This document shows positions 1 through 8,463 of a stretch of 39,604 nucleotides of DNA, in pieces. The stretch spans positions 1-39,604 of the forward strand of contig JANXQX010000012.1 of NCBI GenBank assembly GCA_025353305.1. Reading direction: 5' to 3'. Positions within the stretch are counted from its first letter, which is position 1; every line of letters begins with the position of its first letter. A program made the translations under genes and the position numbers. Source of the stretch: Holophagaceae bacterium (GTDB lineage: Bacteria; Acidobacteriota; Holophagae; Holophagales; Holophagaceae). The notes under the pieces were generated by a model. That model made no database searches and was not told the origin of the DNA. It saw only the letters and a program-made list of their open reading frames with translations.

Positions 1-1
1 C

Positions 2-736
2 TGCGCGCTTGTTGCCTGCATCGGCACCACCGCCACCACCGCCGTGGACCCGCTGCAACAGCTCACGGAAATCGCGCAAAAGTACCGCCTTTGGCTCCAC
101 GTGGACGCAGCCCTGGCGGGCAGCGCCATGATCCTGCCGGAGTGCCGCTGGATGTGGGAAGGCATCGAAGCCGCCGATTCCATCGTCCTGAACCCCCACA
201 AATGGCTGGGCACGGGTTTCGACCTCTCTGCATATTATGCAAAGGACCCGCAGCACCTGATCCGTGTCATGGGCACCAACCCCAGCTACCTGCGCACCGC
301 CCAGGATAACGAAGTGAAGAACTTCCGCGATTGGGGCATTCCGCTGGGCCGCCGCTTCCGCTCGCTCAAACTCTGGTTCCTGCTGCGGGATCAGGGCGTG
401 GAGGGCCTGCAATCCAGGCTTCGAAGGGACATCGCCAACGCGGGCTGGCTCAAAGACCAGGTGGACAAGGCCCCGGACTGGGAGCGCTTGGCCCCCGTTC
501 CGTTGCAGACCCTTTGCATCCGCCACGTGCCCAATGGCATGAAGGAAGAAGCTCTACTCCGCGCGCATAACCTGGCCATCGCTGATGCCATCAACCAGAG
601 TGGCCGCGCCTACCTTACGCCTTCTGTCCTCAAGGGCAAACAGATGATCCGCGTAAGCATCGGTGCCGAGGGCACCGCGCGGAAGGACGTGGAGACCCTG
701 TGGGCGCAACTACAGCACGTGGCAAGCAGGGTGTGA
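2..736 (+). CDS. PLP-dependent amino-acid decarboxylase (group II), C-terminal part
   Basis: The gene runs in from the left edge, so only its last 244 codons are present. The reading frame is open from base 2. The motif NPHKW supplies the lysine that forms the Schiff base with pyridoxal phosphate in the group II decarboxylase family (aromatic-L-amino-acid, tyrosine and glutamate decarboxylases). The upstream HVDAA segment contains the aspartate that pairs with the PLP ring nitrogen. The stretch after the lysine (KDPQHLIRVMGTNPSYL, then a DWGIPLGRRFRSLKLWF segment) is typical of aromatic amino-acid decarboxylases. The family removes the carboxyl group of an L-amino acid to give an amine in the cytoplasm. 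The exact substrate cannot be read from the sequence. The gene faces the Tricorn-like gene tail to tail. Confidence 0.93.
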   Translation, partial: CALVACIGTTATTAVDPLQQLTEIAQKYRLWLHVDAALAGSAMILPECRWMWEGIEAADSIVLNPHKWLGTGFDLSAYYAKDPQHLIRVMGTNPSYLRTAQDNEVKNFRDWGIPLGRRFRSLKLWFLLRDQGVEGLQSRLRRDIANAGWLKDQVDKAPDWERLAPVPLQTLCIRHVPNGMKEEALLRAHNLAIADAINQSGRAYLTPSVLKGKQMIRVSIGAEGTARKDVETLWAQLQHVASRV

Positions 737-765
737 TTCGGAATAGTGCGATCGGGGAAATGCAT

Positions 766-848
766 TACGCGAAGGTGAAGAAGAAAAAGAAGATCGCGAA
801 AACAATTGCTTTGCTTCAGGCCCTTCGCTCCTTCGCCACCTTCGCGTA
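766..848. repeat. Long-range inverted repeat between convergent genes
   Basis: Twelve-base arms, TACGCGAAGGTG at 766-777 and CACCTTCGCGTA at 837-848, are perfect reverse complements separated by 59 bases. The element fills much of the 157-base gap between the decarboxylase stop and the stop of the convergent protease gene. There is no U-tract typical of an intrinsic terminator right after either arm. It may act as a bidirectional transcript end, or it may be a copy of a dispersed intergenic repeat. The remainder of the gap shows nothing recognisable. Confidence 0.55.
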
Positions 849-893
849 GTTTCGTTTACTAAAATCCCCTCCAGATATGGTTCGGCCACTTCT

Positions 894-3800
894 CTACTTC
901 GTCTTCACCGGGTCCTTGGGCCGCTTGGGCAGCAGCCTGGGCTCTTCCTTGATCTTCTTCATGACCTCCTGAACGCCGCGTTCGAGCTGGGGATCGCGGC
1001 CTTGCAGGGCCAGGGCGGGTTCATCCTCCACCTCGATGTCGGGGGTCACGCCTTCGCCTTCGATGATCCATTCACCCGTGGGTGAATTGGTGCCCTGCTG
1101 GGGAACCGAAACGGAACCACCATCAACCAGCGGGCCCGTGTTCGAGATGCCCACGACGCCCCCCCAGGTGCGCTTGCCGATGAGGGGCCCGATGCCCGCG
1201 AAGCGGAAGCGGTAGGGGAAGATGTCGCCGTCCGAGGCACTGGTCTCGCTGGTGAGTGCGACCTGGTGGCCATAGAAAACTTCATTGGGATAGGTCGCGG
1301 GATTATCCGACCGGTAGCCGAAGCGCGTACCCAGCAGTTTCCGGCCCAGGCGCTCGATGATCATTTGTGAGACATTTCCGCCCCCGTTGGCGCGCACATC
1401 CACCACCAGGCCTTCTTTGCGGATCTGCGGATAGAACCACTTGATGAATTCGTAGATGCCTGGCGCGCCCATGTCGGGGATATGCAGATAACCCACCTTG
1501 CCGCCGCTGAGCCGATCCACCTTGGTCCTGGCGTCCTGCGCGAAATCCAGGTAGCGCAGGGAGGCTTCACTCTCCACGGGCTTGTAGGTGATCTTGCGCG
1601 CACCCTCGAAACCCGGTTTGCTGTTTACCGTGAGAGTCACGGAAAAAGTCTTGTTGCGGAGCAGGCGGTAGGGATCCTCGGTGGCTTTCAACTCCACGCC
1701 GTCGATGGCCAGCAGGTAGTCCCCTTCCCTGGCGTCCACGCCTACCTCCGTGAGGGGTGAGCGGTACTTGGCCTCCTCGTTCTGGCCCGCGTAGATCTTG
1801 GCGATGCGGTAGCGGCCAGTGGCTTCGTCGAATTGCAATCGCGCTCCGGGCAACCCCACTTTGGCACGCTCCGGGAGCAGGTAATCGCCGCCCTCCACGT
1901 AGGTGTGGCCGATGTTGAGCTCGGAGATCAGCTCCGTGAGCAGGTAGGTGAGATCCGAGCGGTGGGTGACGTGCTGGAGCCAGGGCCGGTACTGCTCCTT
2001 GAGCGCCTTCCAGTCGTAGCCGTGCATATTATGCACGTAGAAGAAATCGCGGTAGCGGCGCCAGACTTCATCGTAGACCTCGGCCCACTCAGCCTGTGGC
2101 ACTCGGTCCGCATAAAGCTCCTTGGTGGACACGGTCTTTCTATCCTTGGCATCGGGCTTGGCATCGGCCTTCACATCGACTTCGATGAACCCGGCCTGTT
2201 GGCGGACCAAAGCCTTCTGGCCGTCCTGGGATAGCGCGAAACCCTGGATGTCCGCCACTAGCTCGCTTTCCTTGCGCTTCTTCAGGTCGAAGATCCAGAG
2301 GCTAGGCTTGGCGTAGCTGTCCCGGCCGTAGAAGTTTGCGCCCGACTTCGTGTAGACCAGGTTTCCCTTCACTGCTTCCAGGCCGCGGAGATTGTCGGCC
2401 GGAACAGGCACGCGGGCCACCCGCTGGTCGAGGCCGTCCCAGTCGATGCGCATGGGTTCCACGGCTTTCTTGGGTTCGTCTTTTTTCTCGTCCTTCTTGT
2501 CTTCTTTTTTGTCTTCCTTCTTGTCCGCGCCCACTTCGTCGCTCTCGGTCGGGAAGGGGTCGGCCACGTCCTTCCTAAGAGCCAGGGCGAAGATCCCAGT
2601 GCGCCGGTTGCCCGCGAAATTCCATTCCAGGTCGGAGATCTGGGGCGCGAATTCCCGCTCGGACAGGTAGTACAGGTATTTGCCGTCGGGATCCCATGCG
2701 GGTTCATCGGCATTGAATAGTTCCCCGCCAACACGGTGAAGCTTCTCTTCGGCCAGGCTCCACACATGGATCGAGTTGAAGCGGTTGGCATTTTTCAACG
2801 AGAAGGCCAGGTACTGGCTGTCGGGAGACCAGGCGTAGTCCCCCACGCTGCCGTACTCGTCACCCGCCACCTGCGCGAGCTTCTTGTCGGCCACCGAAAG
2901 CACGTAGACCTTGCCGTCCTTATCCGAGAAGGCCAGGCGCTTGCCATCGGGGCTCCAGCGTGGGCCCCCGGTCAAGGCCGCCTGAAGGGAGGTGGTCAGG
3001 GCCTCAGGTTTGGAGTTGCCATCCTGGTCCATGACGTAGATCTGCTCCTCGCCGCTCATGTCGGAGATGAAGGCGATCTTTTTGCCGTCCGGCGACCAGG
3101 CCGCGGCCTTGTCGTGGGCGCCTGAAGAGTTTGTCAGGTTCCTCACGGGACCCTTCTCAATGGGGGCGGTAAGCACGTCGCCCCGCGCCACGAAGAGGGC
3201 CCGCTCACCTTTGGGCGAAAGACCGAAAGACTCGATGTTCTTCTCGACGGGAATGCGCGAAGGACGCGACGCACCGCCATCGGTGGGGACATGGATCGAG
3301 ATGGGGGTGTCGGTATGGGTGCGGAGATCCATGACGTGCAGCTCGCCGTTCAGCTCATAGACGATGCGCCCCTGATGATCCGTGGAGGGCCAGCGCACAT
3401 CCCAGGTCTTTTCGAAGGTGAGCTGGGCAACCTGGTCCGTGCCGGGATCCACGCTGAAGAGATTCAATGTCCCATCGCGGTCCGACGCGAAATAAATCTT
3501 GTCTCCGATCCACATGGGGTCGCGCTCGGTGCGCTTGGAAAAGGCAATCTTCTTCTGCTGCTTCGTGGCCAAGTCGAAAACGAAGAGGTCCTGGGCCCAG
3601 CCGCCCTGGTAGCGCTTCCAGTGGCGGAAGTCGCGGAACTGGGGTGAATAGGCCACGTGTGTGCCGTCCGGTGAGAAATCCCCCGCCCCGCTGTTGGGCA
3701 TGGGCAGTTTTTTCGACGGCCCCCCTGCCAGGTTCACGGTATAAAGCGCGCCCCGGCTGCGCACTCCGTCCGCATCCTGGGCGGAGCGGAAGACAACGGA

Positions 3801-4187
3801 CTTGCCATCGGGCGTCCAGCCCATGACTTGATGATCGTAGCCATGGCGCGGTGCCAGCGGGCCCGGTGAGGGATAGAAGGTCAGTTGGCGCGGGACGCCG
3901 CCTTCGCTGGGCATCACATAGACCTGCTCGTCGCCATCGTACTGGCCCGTGAAGGCGATCCACTTCCCATTGGGGCTGAAGTGGGCGAAAAGCTCCAGGC
4001 CCGGGTGCGCTGTGAGCCGCGTGGCGTTGCCGCCGGTGGCCGGCGCCGTCCAGAGATCACCGCCATAAGTGAAGGCCACCTTGTCGCCGTGGATGGCCGG
4101 GAAGCGCAGGAGCTTGGTTTGGGCCGCCAACGGCGTCGCAGCCAGGGAAAGCGTGAGGAAGGGGAGAAACAACAATCGGCAACTCAT
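894..4187 (-). CDS. Tricorn-type S41 peptidase, exported
   Basis: This 1097-residue protein opens with a signal peptide (about residues 1-22, ending in LAAQ). Residues of roughly 30-550 form beta-propeller (PD40/WD40-like) repeats with many WSPDGK and FSPDGT motifs. A Lys/Glu/Asp-rich insert lies near 553-573. A PDZ-like segment and an S41 protease fold follow. The SASDGD motif (Ser985 is the likely nucleophile), the upstream HNMHGYDW segment and the downstream EGEGVTPDIEV segment match the catalytic region of Tricorn protease. Archaeal Tricorn is about 1070 residues and trims peptides from the proteasome. The bacterial exported homologues are less well characterised, and a periplasmic peptidase role is inferred. 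A GGAGG sequence four bases ahead of the ATG supports the start. It is divergent from xseA. Confidence 0.95.
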   Translation of the reverse strand: MSCRLLFLPFLTLSLAATPLAAQTKLLRFPAIHGDKVAFTYGGDLWTAPATGGNATRLTAHPGLELFAHFSPNGKWIAFTGQYDGDEQVYVMPSEGGVPRQLTFYPSPGPLAPRHGYDHQVMGWTPDGKSVVFRSAQDADGVRSRGALYTVNLAGGPSKKLPMPNSGAGDFSPDGTHVAYSPQFRDFRHWKRYQGGWAQDLFVFDLATKQQKKIAFSKRTERDPMWIGDKIYFASDRDGTLNLFSVDPGTDQVAQLTFEKTWDVRWPSTDHQGRIVYELNGELHVMDLRTHTDTPISIHVPTDGGASRPSRIPVEKNIESFGLSPKGERALFVARGDVLTAPIEKGPVRNLTNSSGAHDKAAAWSPDGKKIAFISDMSGEEQIYVMDQDGNSKPEALTTSLQAALTGGPRWSPDGKRLAFSDKDGKVYVLSVADKKLAQVAGDEYGSVGDYAWSPDSQYLAFSLKNANRFNSIHVWSLAEEKLHRVGGELFNADEPAWDPDGKYLYYLSEREFAPQISDLEWNFAGNRRTGIFALALRKDVADPFPTESDEVGADKKEDKKEDKKDEKKDEPKKAVEPMRIDWDGLDQRVARVPVPADNLRGLEAVKGNLVYTKSGANFYGRDSYAKPSLWIFDLKKRKESELVADIQGFALSQDGQKALVRQQAGFIEVDVKADAKPDAKDRKTVSTKELYADRVPQAEWAEVYDEVWRRYRDFFYVHNMHGYDWKALKEQYRPWLQHVTHRSDLTYLLTELISELNIGHTYVEGGDYLLPERAKVGLPGARLQFDEATGRYRIAKIYAGQNEEAKYRSPLTEVGVDAREGDYLLAIDGVELKATEDPYRLLRNKTFSVTLTVNSKPGFEGARKITYKPVESEASLRYLDFAQDARTKVDRLSGGKVGYLHIPDMGAPGIYEFIKWFYPQIRKEGLVVDVRANGGGNVSQMIIERLGRKLLGTRFGYRSDNPATYPNEVFYGHQVALTSETSASDGDIFPYRFRFAGIGPLIGKRTWGGVVGISNTGPLVDGGSVSVPQQGTNSPTGEWIIEGEGVTPDIEVEDEPALALQGRDPQLERGVQEVMKKIKEEPRLLPKRPKDPVKTK

Positions 4188-4256
4188 GGAACCTCCAGAG
4201 GGACATGAACGATGGCCCTAGTATGACGAGGCTTCGCCCCATGGGATCATCCCGGC

Positions 4257-5636
4257 ATGGATTCACCCATTTCCGTCAAGCGTTTGCTGGAACAAATCAA
4301 GGCGCGCATCGAGGCGCCCTTTTCAGCGGTCTGCGTGGTGGGCGAGGTGTCCAACCTGAGGACCTCGGGCAAGCACTGGTACTTCACCCTGAAAGAGGAA
4401 GGCGCGGCACTGCAATGTGCGGTGTGGGCCGGTTCGCAGCGCCTGCTGGGGCACGCGCCACGAGATGGCGAACGGGTAGTGCTGATGGGTTCCCTGAACC
4501 TCTACGTGGCCGGCGGTTCGCTCACGTTGGCGGTCACCCGCTGCGAGCAGGCTGGCGTCGGGGACCTGCAGGCCAGGCTGCGGCAACTGGAAGCGGAGTT
4601 GCGGGCCGAAGGATTGTTTGATCGCCCCAAGCGCCCCCTGCCCCGCTTCCCGAAGCGCATCGGCGTGGTGTCTGCGCTGGGGGGAGCAGCCCTGCGGGAC
4701 GTGCTGGAAGTCTGCTTGAAACGAGCCCCGGGCATGGATCTGCTCATCGCGCCAGCCGCGGCCCAAGGAGATCGCTGCGTGCCGGAAAATTTGTCCGCCC
4801 TGCAGGAAATCCAGGATGAACACTGGGGCTGCGATGCCATCCTGCTGGTACGCGGCGGCGGCAGCCTGGAGGACCTCTGGGGTTTCAATGACCGGGATCT
4901 CGTGCGCGCTGTCTCGGAGTGCCGACTTCCCATCGTCACGGGTGTGGGGCACGAGATTGATACGACGCTGGTGGAACTCGCCGCGGACCTTCGCGCGGCC
5001 ACGCCAAGCCACGCAGCTCTGGAGGTGACTCCCGATATTGCCGCGCTGAGGGGTGAAGTCAACCGGCGCACAGAAACCCTGATGCATATTATGCAATGGC
5101 GGCTGAGAGGCCTGGAAAGCACCCTGAACCTGCTCAGCGACAGCCCCGGCATGCGCGCGGTGCCCGGACGGCTGGATCGTGCAGGTTTGCGGCTGGCGGT
5201 GCTTTCCCACCGTCTCCAACTTGCAGGAGGCGGCCTCGGTGCTTCAGTCCGGCTGGCGGATCTGCACCTGCGCCTGCATCTCGCCCATCCCCGGCAAAGG
5301 CTTGATCAGACCTCTCACAGACTTGGGATTCTGCGCCAACGCATGCTTCACGCCTCCAGCCAGACAACGGGTGAAATGGCGCGGCCGCGCATGCTGGAGG
5401 CCCTCAGGAGGCTGAACCCCGCAATGGAGAACTTTCTATCGCGCCATCATCAGCGCCTGGAAGTGCTGAAGGCCACTCTCACAGGCTTGGATCCAACGGG
5501 TCCATTGTCCCGAGGCTTCGTTCTGGCGCGGGATGACCAGGGCCGGCCCATCACCTCCGCGTCGGCCGCAACCCCAGGCGAGCTGGCGCGCCTGCAATGG
5601 CTCGATGGGGAACGCACCGCGCGCATCGAGAAGTGA
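4257..5636 (+). CDS. xseA: Exodeoxyribonuclease VII large subunit
   Basis: XseA is the catalytic subunit of exonuclease VII, which degrades single-stranded DNA from both ends in the cytoplasm and acts with several copies of XseB. The 459-residue length fits the family. An N-terminal OB-fold (about residues 5-105, with GEVSNLRTSGKHWYFTLK) is followed by the exonuclease domain, which carries RGGGSLEDLWGFND and TGVGHEIDTTLVELAADLRA, the signature segments of the family. A long helical region lies in the C-terminal third. No xseB gene lies in the window. Its TGA stop is followed at once by the TCA that is the stop of the convergent phosphatase gene. The ATG at 4257 has only a weak ribosome-binding site. 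Confidence 0.96.
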   Translation: MDSPISVKRLLEQIKARIEAPFSAVCVVGEVSNLRTSGKHWYFTLKEEGAALQCAVWAGSQRLLGHAPRDGERVVLMGSLNLYVAGGSLTLAVTRCEQAGVGDLQARLRQLEAELRAEGLFDRPKRPLPRFPKRIGVVSALGGAALRDVLEVCLKRAPGMDLLIAPAAAQGDRCVPENLSALQEIQDEHWGCDAILLVRGGGSLEDLWGFNDRDLVRAVSECRLPIVTGVGHEIDTTLVELAADLRAATPSHAALEVTPDIAALRGEVNRRTETLMHIMQWRLRGLESTLNLLSDSPGMRAVPGRLDRAGLRLAVLSHRLQLAGGGLGASVRLADLHLRLHLAHPRQRLDQTSHRLGILRQRMLHASSQTTGEMARPRMLEALRRLNPAMENFLSRHHQRLEVLKATLTGLDPTGPLSRGFVLARDDQGRPITSASAATPGELARLQWLDGERTARIEK

Positions 5637-7583
5637 TCAGCGCTGCAGCACCAGCAGCGTGAGATCGTCATCCAGGGCCTGCCCTTCAGTGAATTCGGAC
5701 ACGGCGGCGAGAATGCTCGTAATGGTGCAGTGCCCCGGCTCTTCCAGGAGGGCCTGGAGGCGATCTTCGCCGAACAGTTCGCGGGTGGGTGAGGCGGCTT
5801 CGCTCAGCCCATCGGTGTAGCAGATCAGGCTGTCGCCTTGCCCGATGGTCCCGGCGCAGGTGTCCAGATTCTCCTCAAAGCGCTCCAGGCTCAGGCCCAC
5901 ACCAAGGCCCCGCGGAGACAACCGCTCGACTCGGCCATCCGCGCGGCGCAAGAAGGCCGGAGGATGGCCCGCCCGCACCAGTTCAAAGGCGCCGCTCAAC
6001 GGATCGAATACTCCATAGATGAGTGTGATGAACATGCGCTTGGAATGAATGTGCTTTTCGCACCAGATCTCGTTGAGCCTGATGGCGACTTCCTTGGGAT
6101 TGCGCAGCACCTTGTCCAGCGCTGCGACGACGCCCTTGGTTTCAGCTGCATAAAATGCGGCGGAAGTGCCCTTGCCGCTCACGTCGGCGATGAGAAACGC
6201 CAGGCGGCCGTCCGAGAGCCGGAACAGATCGTAGTAATCCCCGGCCACATCCTTCGCGGGAAGGATCGTGGCATGGACCGCCGCGCCACCGGGCAGCATC
6301 GGAATATCAGGCAGCAAGTGCATCTGGACTTCCCGGGCCACCCGCAATTCCTCTTCCATGGCCAGGCGCTGTTCACGCTCTTTCCGGGATGTCAGAAGGC
6401 GCTCGGCCATGACGTTGAAAGCGGTCGCCAATTGGCCCACCTGATCCTTGGTCCGGGGCCTGATGCGCGCGCTGAAGTCGCCGGCCGAAAGCCGCCCGAC
6501 CCCGGCAAAAAGGTCATCCACACTGCGTCCCAGCTGGCGCGCCAGGTAGAGGCCCATGAACAGGGCCAAGAATTGGATGCCGGCCAAAAAGAGCAGCAGC
6601 ACAGCAAGGGCTACGAAGATTGCAAAGGTCTCTACAGATTGGTTGCCGCTTTCACCCGTGAATCCATAACCGCGGATCAATTCCCGCAGGCTGGTTTCAG
6701 GCGTCGCGGTAAGCCTGAGATCCTCGTGTCCTGTGCCCCAATCCAAGATCTTCAGACCCACCGTGGGAAGGCGAAAGGGATGGAAGGCAATCGTGCCCTT
6801 CAGTGCGTCTCCTTGGGACCAGGCGGCCAAAGGTTTAACTTTCTCATCGGGTATGAATGACTGGAAATTCTGTTCCATGGGCGAATCGTTCACATCCCGG
6901 CCCTTGAATTGAATGATGGTTGGTTTGCCCAGCGTTTCCGGAGTGCGGTCCAAACGGTAGGCCATGCGCCCGCCCCACAGTTCCTTGCTGCGATCCGCCA
7001 GACTGCCCAATGAAATATTCAGCAGCCGGAAATGGTCGCCTTCGACACTGACTGCGCGGAGAAAAATGCCCTTCCCCTTCAAGGGTGAATCGTCGTTCCA
7101 CACCAGCCCGACGAAATCCGGCTTTACGTCCTCCGGTAGTGCCTGAACCCTTGCCACCCATACGTCTCCAAGCAGCTGAAGGTTCTGCCGGGCAATCTGA
7201 TCCGAGGGTTCATAGCTGGCCGTTTTCAGGGCGGATTCAGCAGTCTTGATGTTGCCTTGCAAGGTGCGGCTGACCTGCCCGCCGATGCTCACCCAGCCCA
7301 CACTGACGAAGAGCAGCGTAAGGATCAGCGCAGGCAGCACCGAGAGCAGGATGAGGATCAGCCAGAGGCGCCGGGACACCTTGAACATCCACTTGCGCCA
7401 TAGCCAGCGCAGGCCGAAGAAACCAAGCACTGTGATAGCCAGCCAGAAGGCACAGCCCGAGGGCACCATCAAACCCAGCGGGCCATGTAGTCCGGGCACG
7501 AATGCCAACACGGCGTAAGGCAGGCCCATGGCCAGGACGATCCAGGCCCAGCGTGGGCGGAAACGGGCCAGGAAAGTCATCAC
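5637..7583 (-). CDS. Membrane sensor phosphatase, HAMP plus SpoIIE/PP2C domain
   Basis: This 648-residue protein has two or three hydrophobic segments in residues 10-100, an extracytoplasmic region of about 200 residues (100-310), a strong membrane helix near 320-345, a HAMP-like linker (about 345-400) and a C-terminal SpoIIE-type PP2C phosphatase domain. The phosphatase motifs GDYYDLF, ADVSGKG and the late DD near the C-terminus supply the metal-binding aspartates. RsbU-like proteins of this kind dephosphorylate STAS-domain anti-anti-sigma factors, so an external signal is probably relayed to a partner-switch pathway. The partner is not known; a STAS gene lies at 22820. The first codon may be GTG at 7583, overlapping the fabG stop by four bases, or the following ATG, overlapping by one. 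Either way it is translationally coupled to fabG. Confidence 0.92.
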   Translation of the reverse strand: MMTFLARFRPRWAWIVLAMGLPYAVLAFVPGLHGPLGLMVPSGCAFWLAITVLGFFGLRWLWRKWMFKVSRRLWLILILLSVLPALILTLLFVSVGWVSIGGQVSRTLQGNIKTAESALKTASYEPSDQIARQNLQLLGDVWVARVQALPEDVKPDFVGLVWNDDSPLKGKGIFLRAVSVEGDHFRLLNISLGSLADRSKELWGGRMAYRLDRTPETLGKPTIIQFKGRDVNDSPMEQNFQSFIPDEKVKPLAAWSQGDALKGTIAFHPFRLPTVGLKILDWGTGHEDLRLTATPETSLRELIRGYGFTGESGNQSVETFAIFVALAVLLLFLAGIQFLALFMGLYLARQLGRSVDDLFAGVGRLSAGDFSARIRPRTKDQVGQLATAFNVMAERLLTSRKEREQRLAMEEELRVAREVQMHLLPDIPMLPGGAAVHATILPAKDVAGDYYDLFRLSDGRLAFLIADVSGKGTSAAFYAAETKGVVAALDKVLRNPKEVAIRLNEIWCEKHIHSKRMFITLIYGVFDPLSGAFELVRAGHPPAFLRRADGRVERLSPRGLGVGLSLERFEENLDTCAGTIGQGDSLICYTDGLSEAASPTRELFGEDRLQALLEEPGHCTITSILAAVSEFTEGQALDDDLTLLVLQR

Positions 7584-8326
7584 GGCATCAGCATCCCGCC
7601 ATTGACGCCCAACACCTGACCGGTCACGTAGGCGGCTTCATCGGATGCAAGAAACCCCACGGCCACAGCTATGTCCGCGGGGGTGCCCATGCGACCCAGC
7701 GGGATGCTTTTCGTGAATTCGGCTTTCACTTCAGGCGCCAGGCCGGAGGTCATTTCGGTTTCGATGTAGCCCGGCGCCACGGCGTTGGCAGTGACATTGC
7801 GCGAAGCCAGTTCGCGGGCCACGGATTTGGTCAGGCCGATCAGTCCGGCCTTGGCGGCCACATAGTTGCTCTGACCGGCGTTGCCCATCTGGCCCACCAC
7901 GGAGGCGATGTTGATGATGCGGCCCCAGCGTTGCTTCATCATCGGTTTGGTGGCCGCCTGGATGGCCGTCCAGGCGCCCTTCAGATTGGTGTCGATGACG
8001 GCGGAAAAATCTTCTTCCTTCATCTGGATCAGCAGTTTGTCCCGGGTGATGCCCGCGTTGTTCACTAGGATGTGGATGGCGCCATGGCGCTCCACGACCG
8101 CAGCCACCGCTGCTCTCACGCTTTCGCTGCTGGCAAGGTCCATGACCACCAGATCGGCCTTGCTCCCTTCGGCCTGGATGGCCGCGACCACGCCTTGCAA
8201 TTTCGCTTCGGTGCGGGCCGCGCAGACCACCATCGCCCCCTGCTTCGCCAGCTGCCTGGCGATGGCTTCTCCAATGCCCTGGGAGGCACCGGTCACAAGT
8301 GCCACCTTGCCACTGAGATCAAACAT
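7580..8326 (-). CDS. fabG: 3-oxoacyl-ACP reductase
   Basis: FabG reduces 3-oxoacyl-ACP to 3-hydroxyacyl-ACP with NADPH in the fatty-acid elongation cycle. The 248-residue length is standard for short-chain dehydrogenases. The sequence has the cofactor-binding TGASQGIG (residues 12-19), NNAG (89-92) and the catalytic Ser142, Tyr155 and Lys159 in YVAAK. The C-terminal NGGMLMP ending is typical of FabG. An AGGAG sequence five bases before the ATG supports the start. The gene is separated from plsX-fabD (11935-13946) by unrelated genes, although these genes are often adjacent in other bacteria, and it shares a transcript with the sensor phosphatase downstream. Confidence 0.95.
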   Translation of the reverse strand: MFDLSGKVALVTGASQGIGEAIARQLAKQGAMVVCAARTEAKLQGVVAAIQAEGSKADLVVMDLASSESVRAAVAAVVERHGAIHILVNNAGITRDKLLIQMKEEDFSAVIDTNLKGAWTAIQAATKPMMKQRWGRIINIASVVGQMGNAGQSNYVAAKAGLIGLTKSVARELASRNVTANAVAPGYIETEMTSGLAPEVKAEFTKSIPLGRMGTPADIAVAVGFLASDEAAYVTGQVLGVNGGMLMP

Positions 8327-8453
8327 GGAAACTCCTGAAAACCGCTCCCGTCCAAGCCGCTTGGGAGAATTGATTATGGCATCTGAGGCCGGTTTTTACC
8401 CTTCGGGCTGGATTGGACATCACCCGCGGAGTTATGCTGCCCTGCCATCCCCC

Positions 8454-8457
8454 GGAG
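8454..8457 (+). promoter_or_regulatory. Ribosome-binding site that sets the VOC gene start
   Basis: GGAG is six bases before the GTG at 8464. The upstream in-frame ATG at 8434 has a GGAG only two bases away, and the TTG at 8413 has none, so the GTG is preferred. Confidence 0.6.
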
Positions 8458-8463
8458 CCCGCC

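Noticed and set aside
4188..4256. Divergent promoters between the Tricorn-like gene and xseA
   Set aside because: Only partial -10-like matches are visible and no -35 is well placed, so none is reported.
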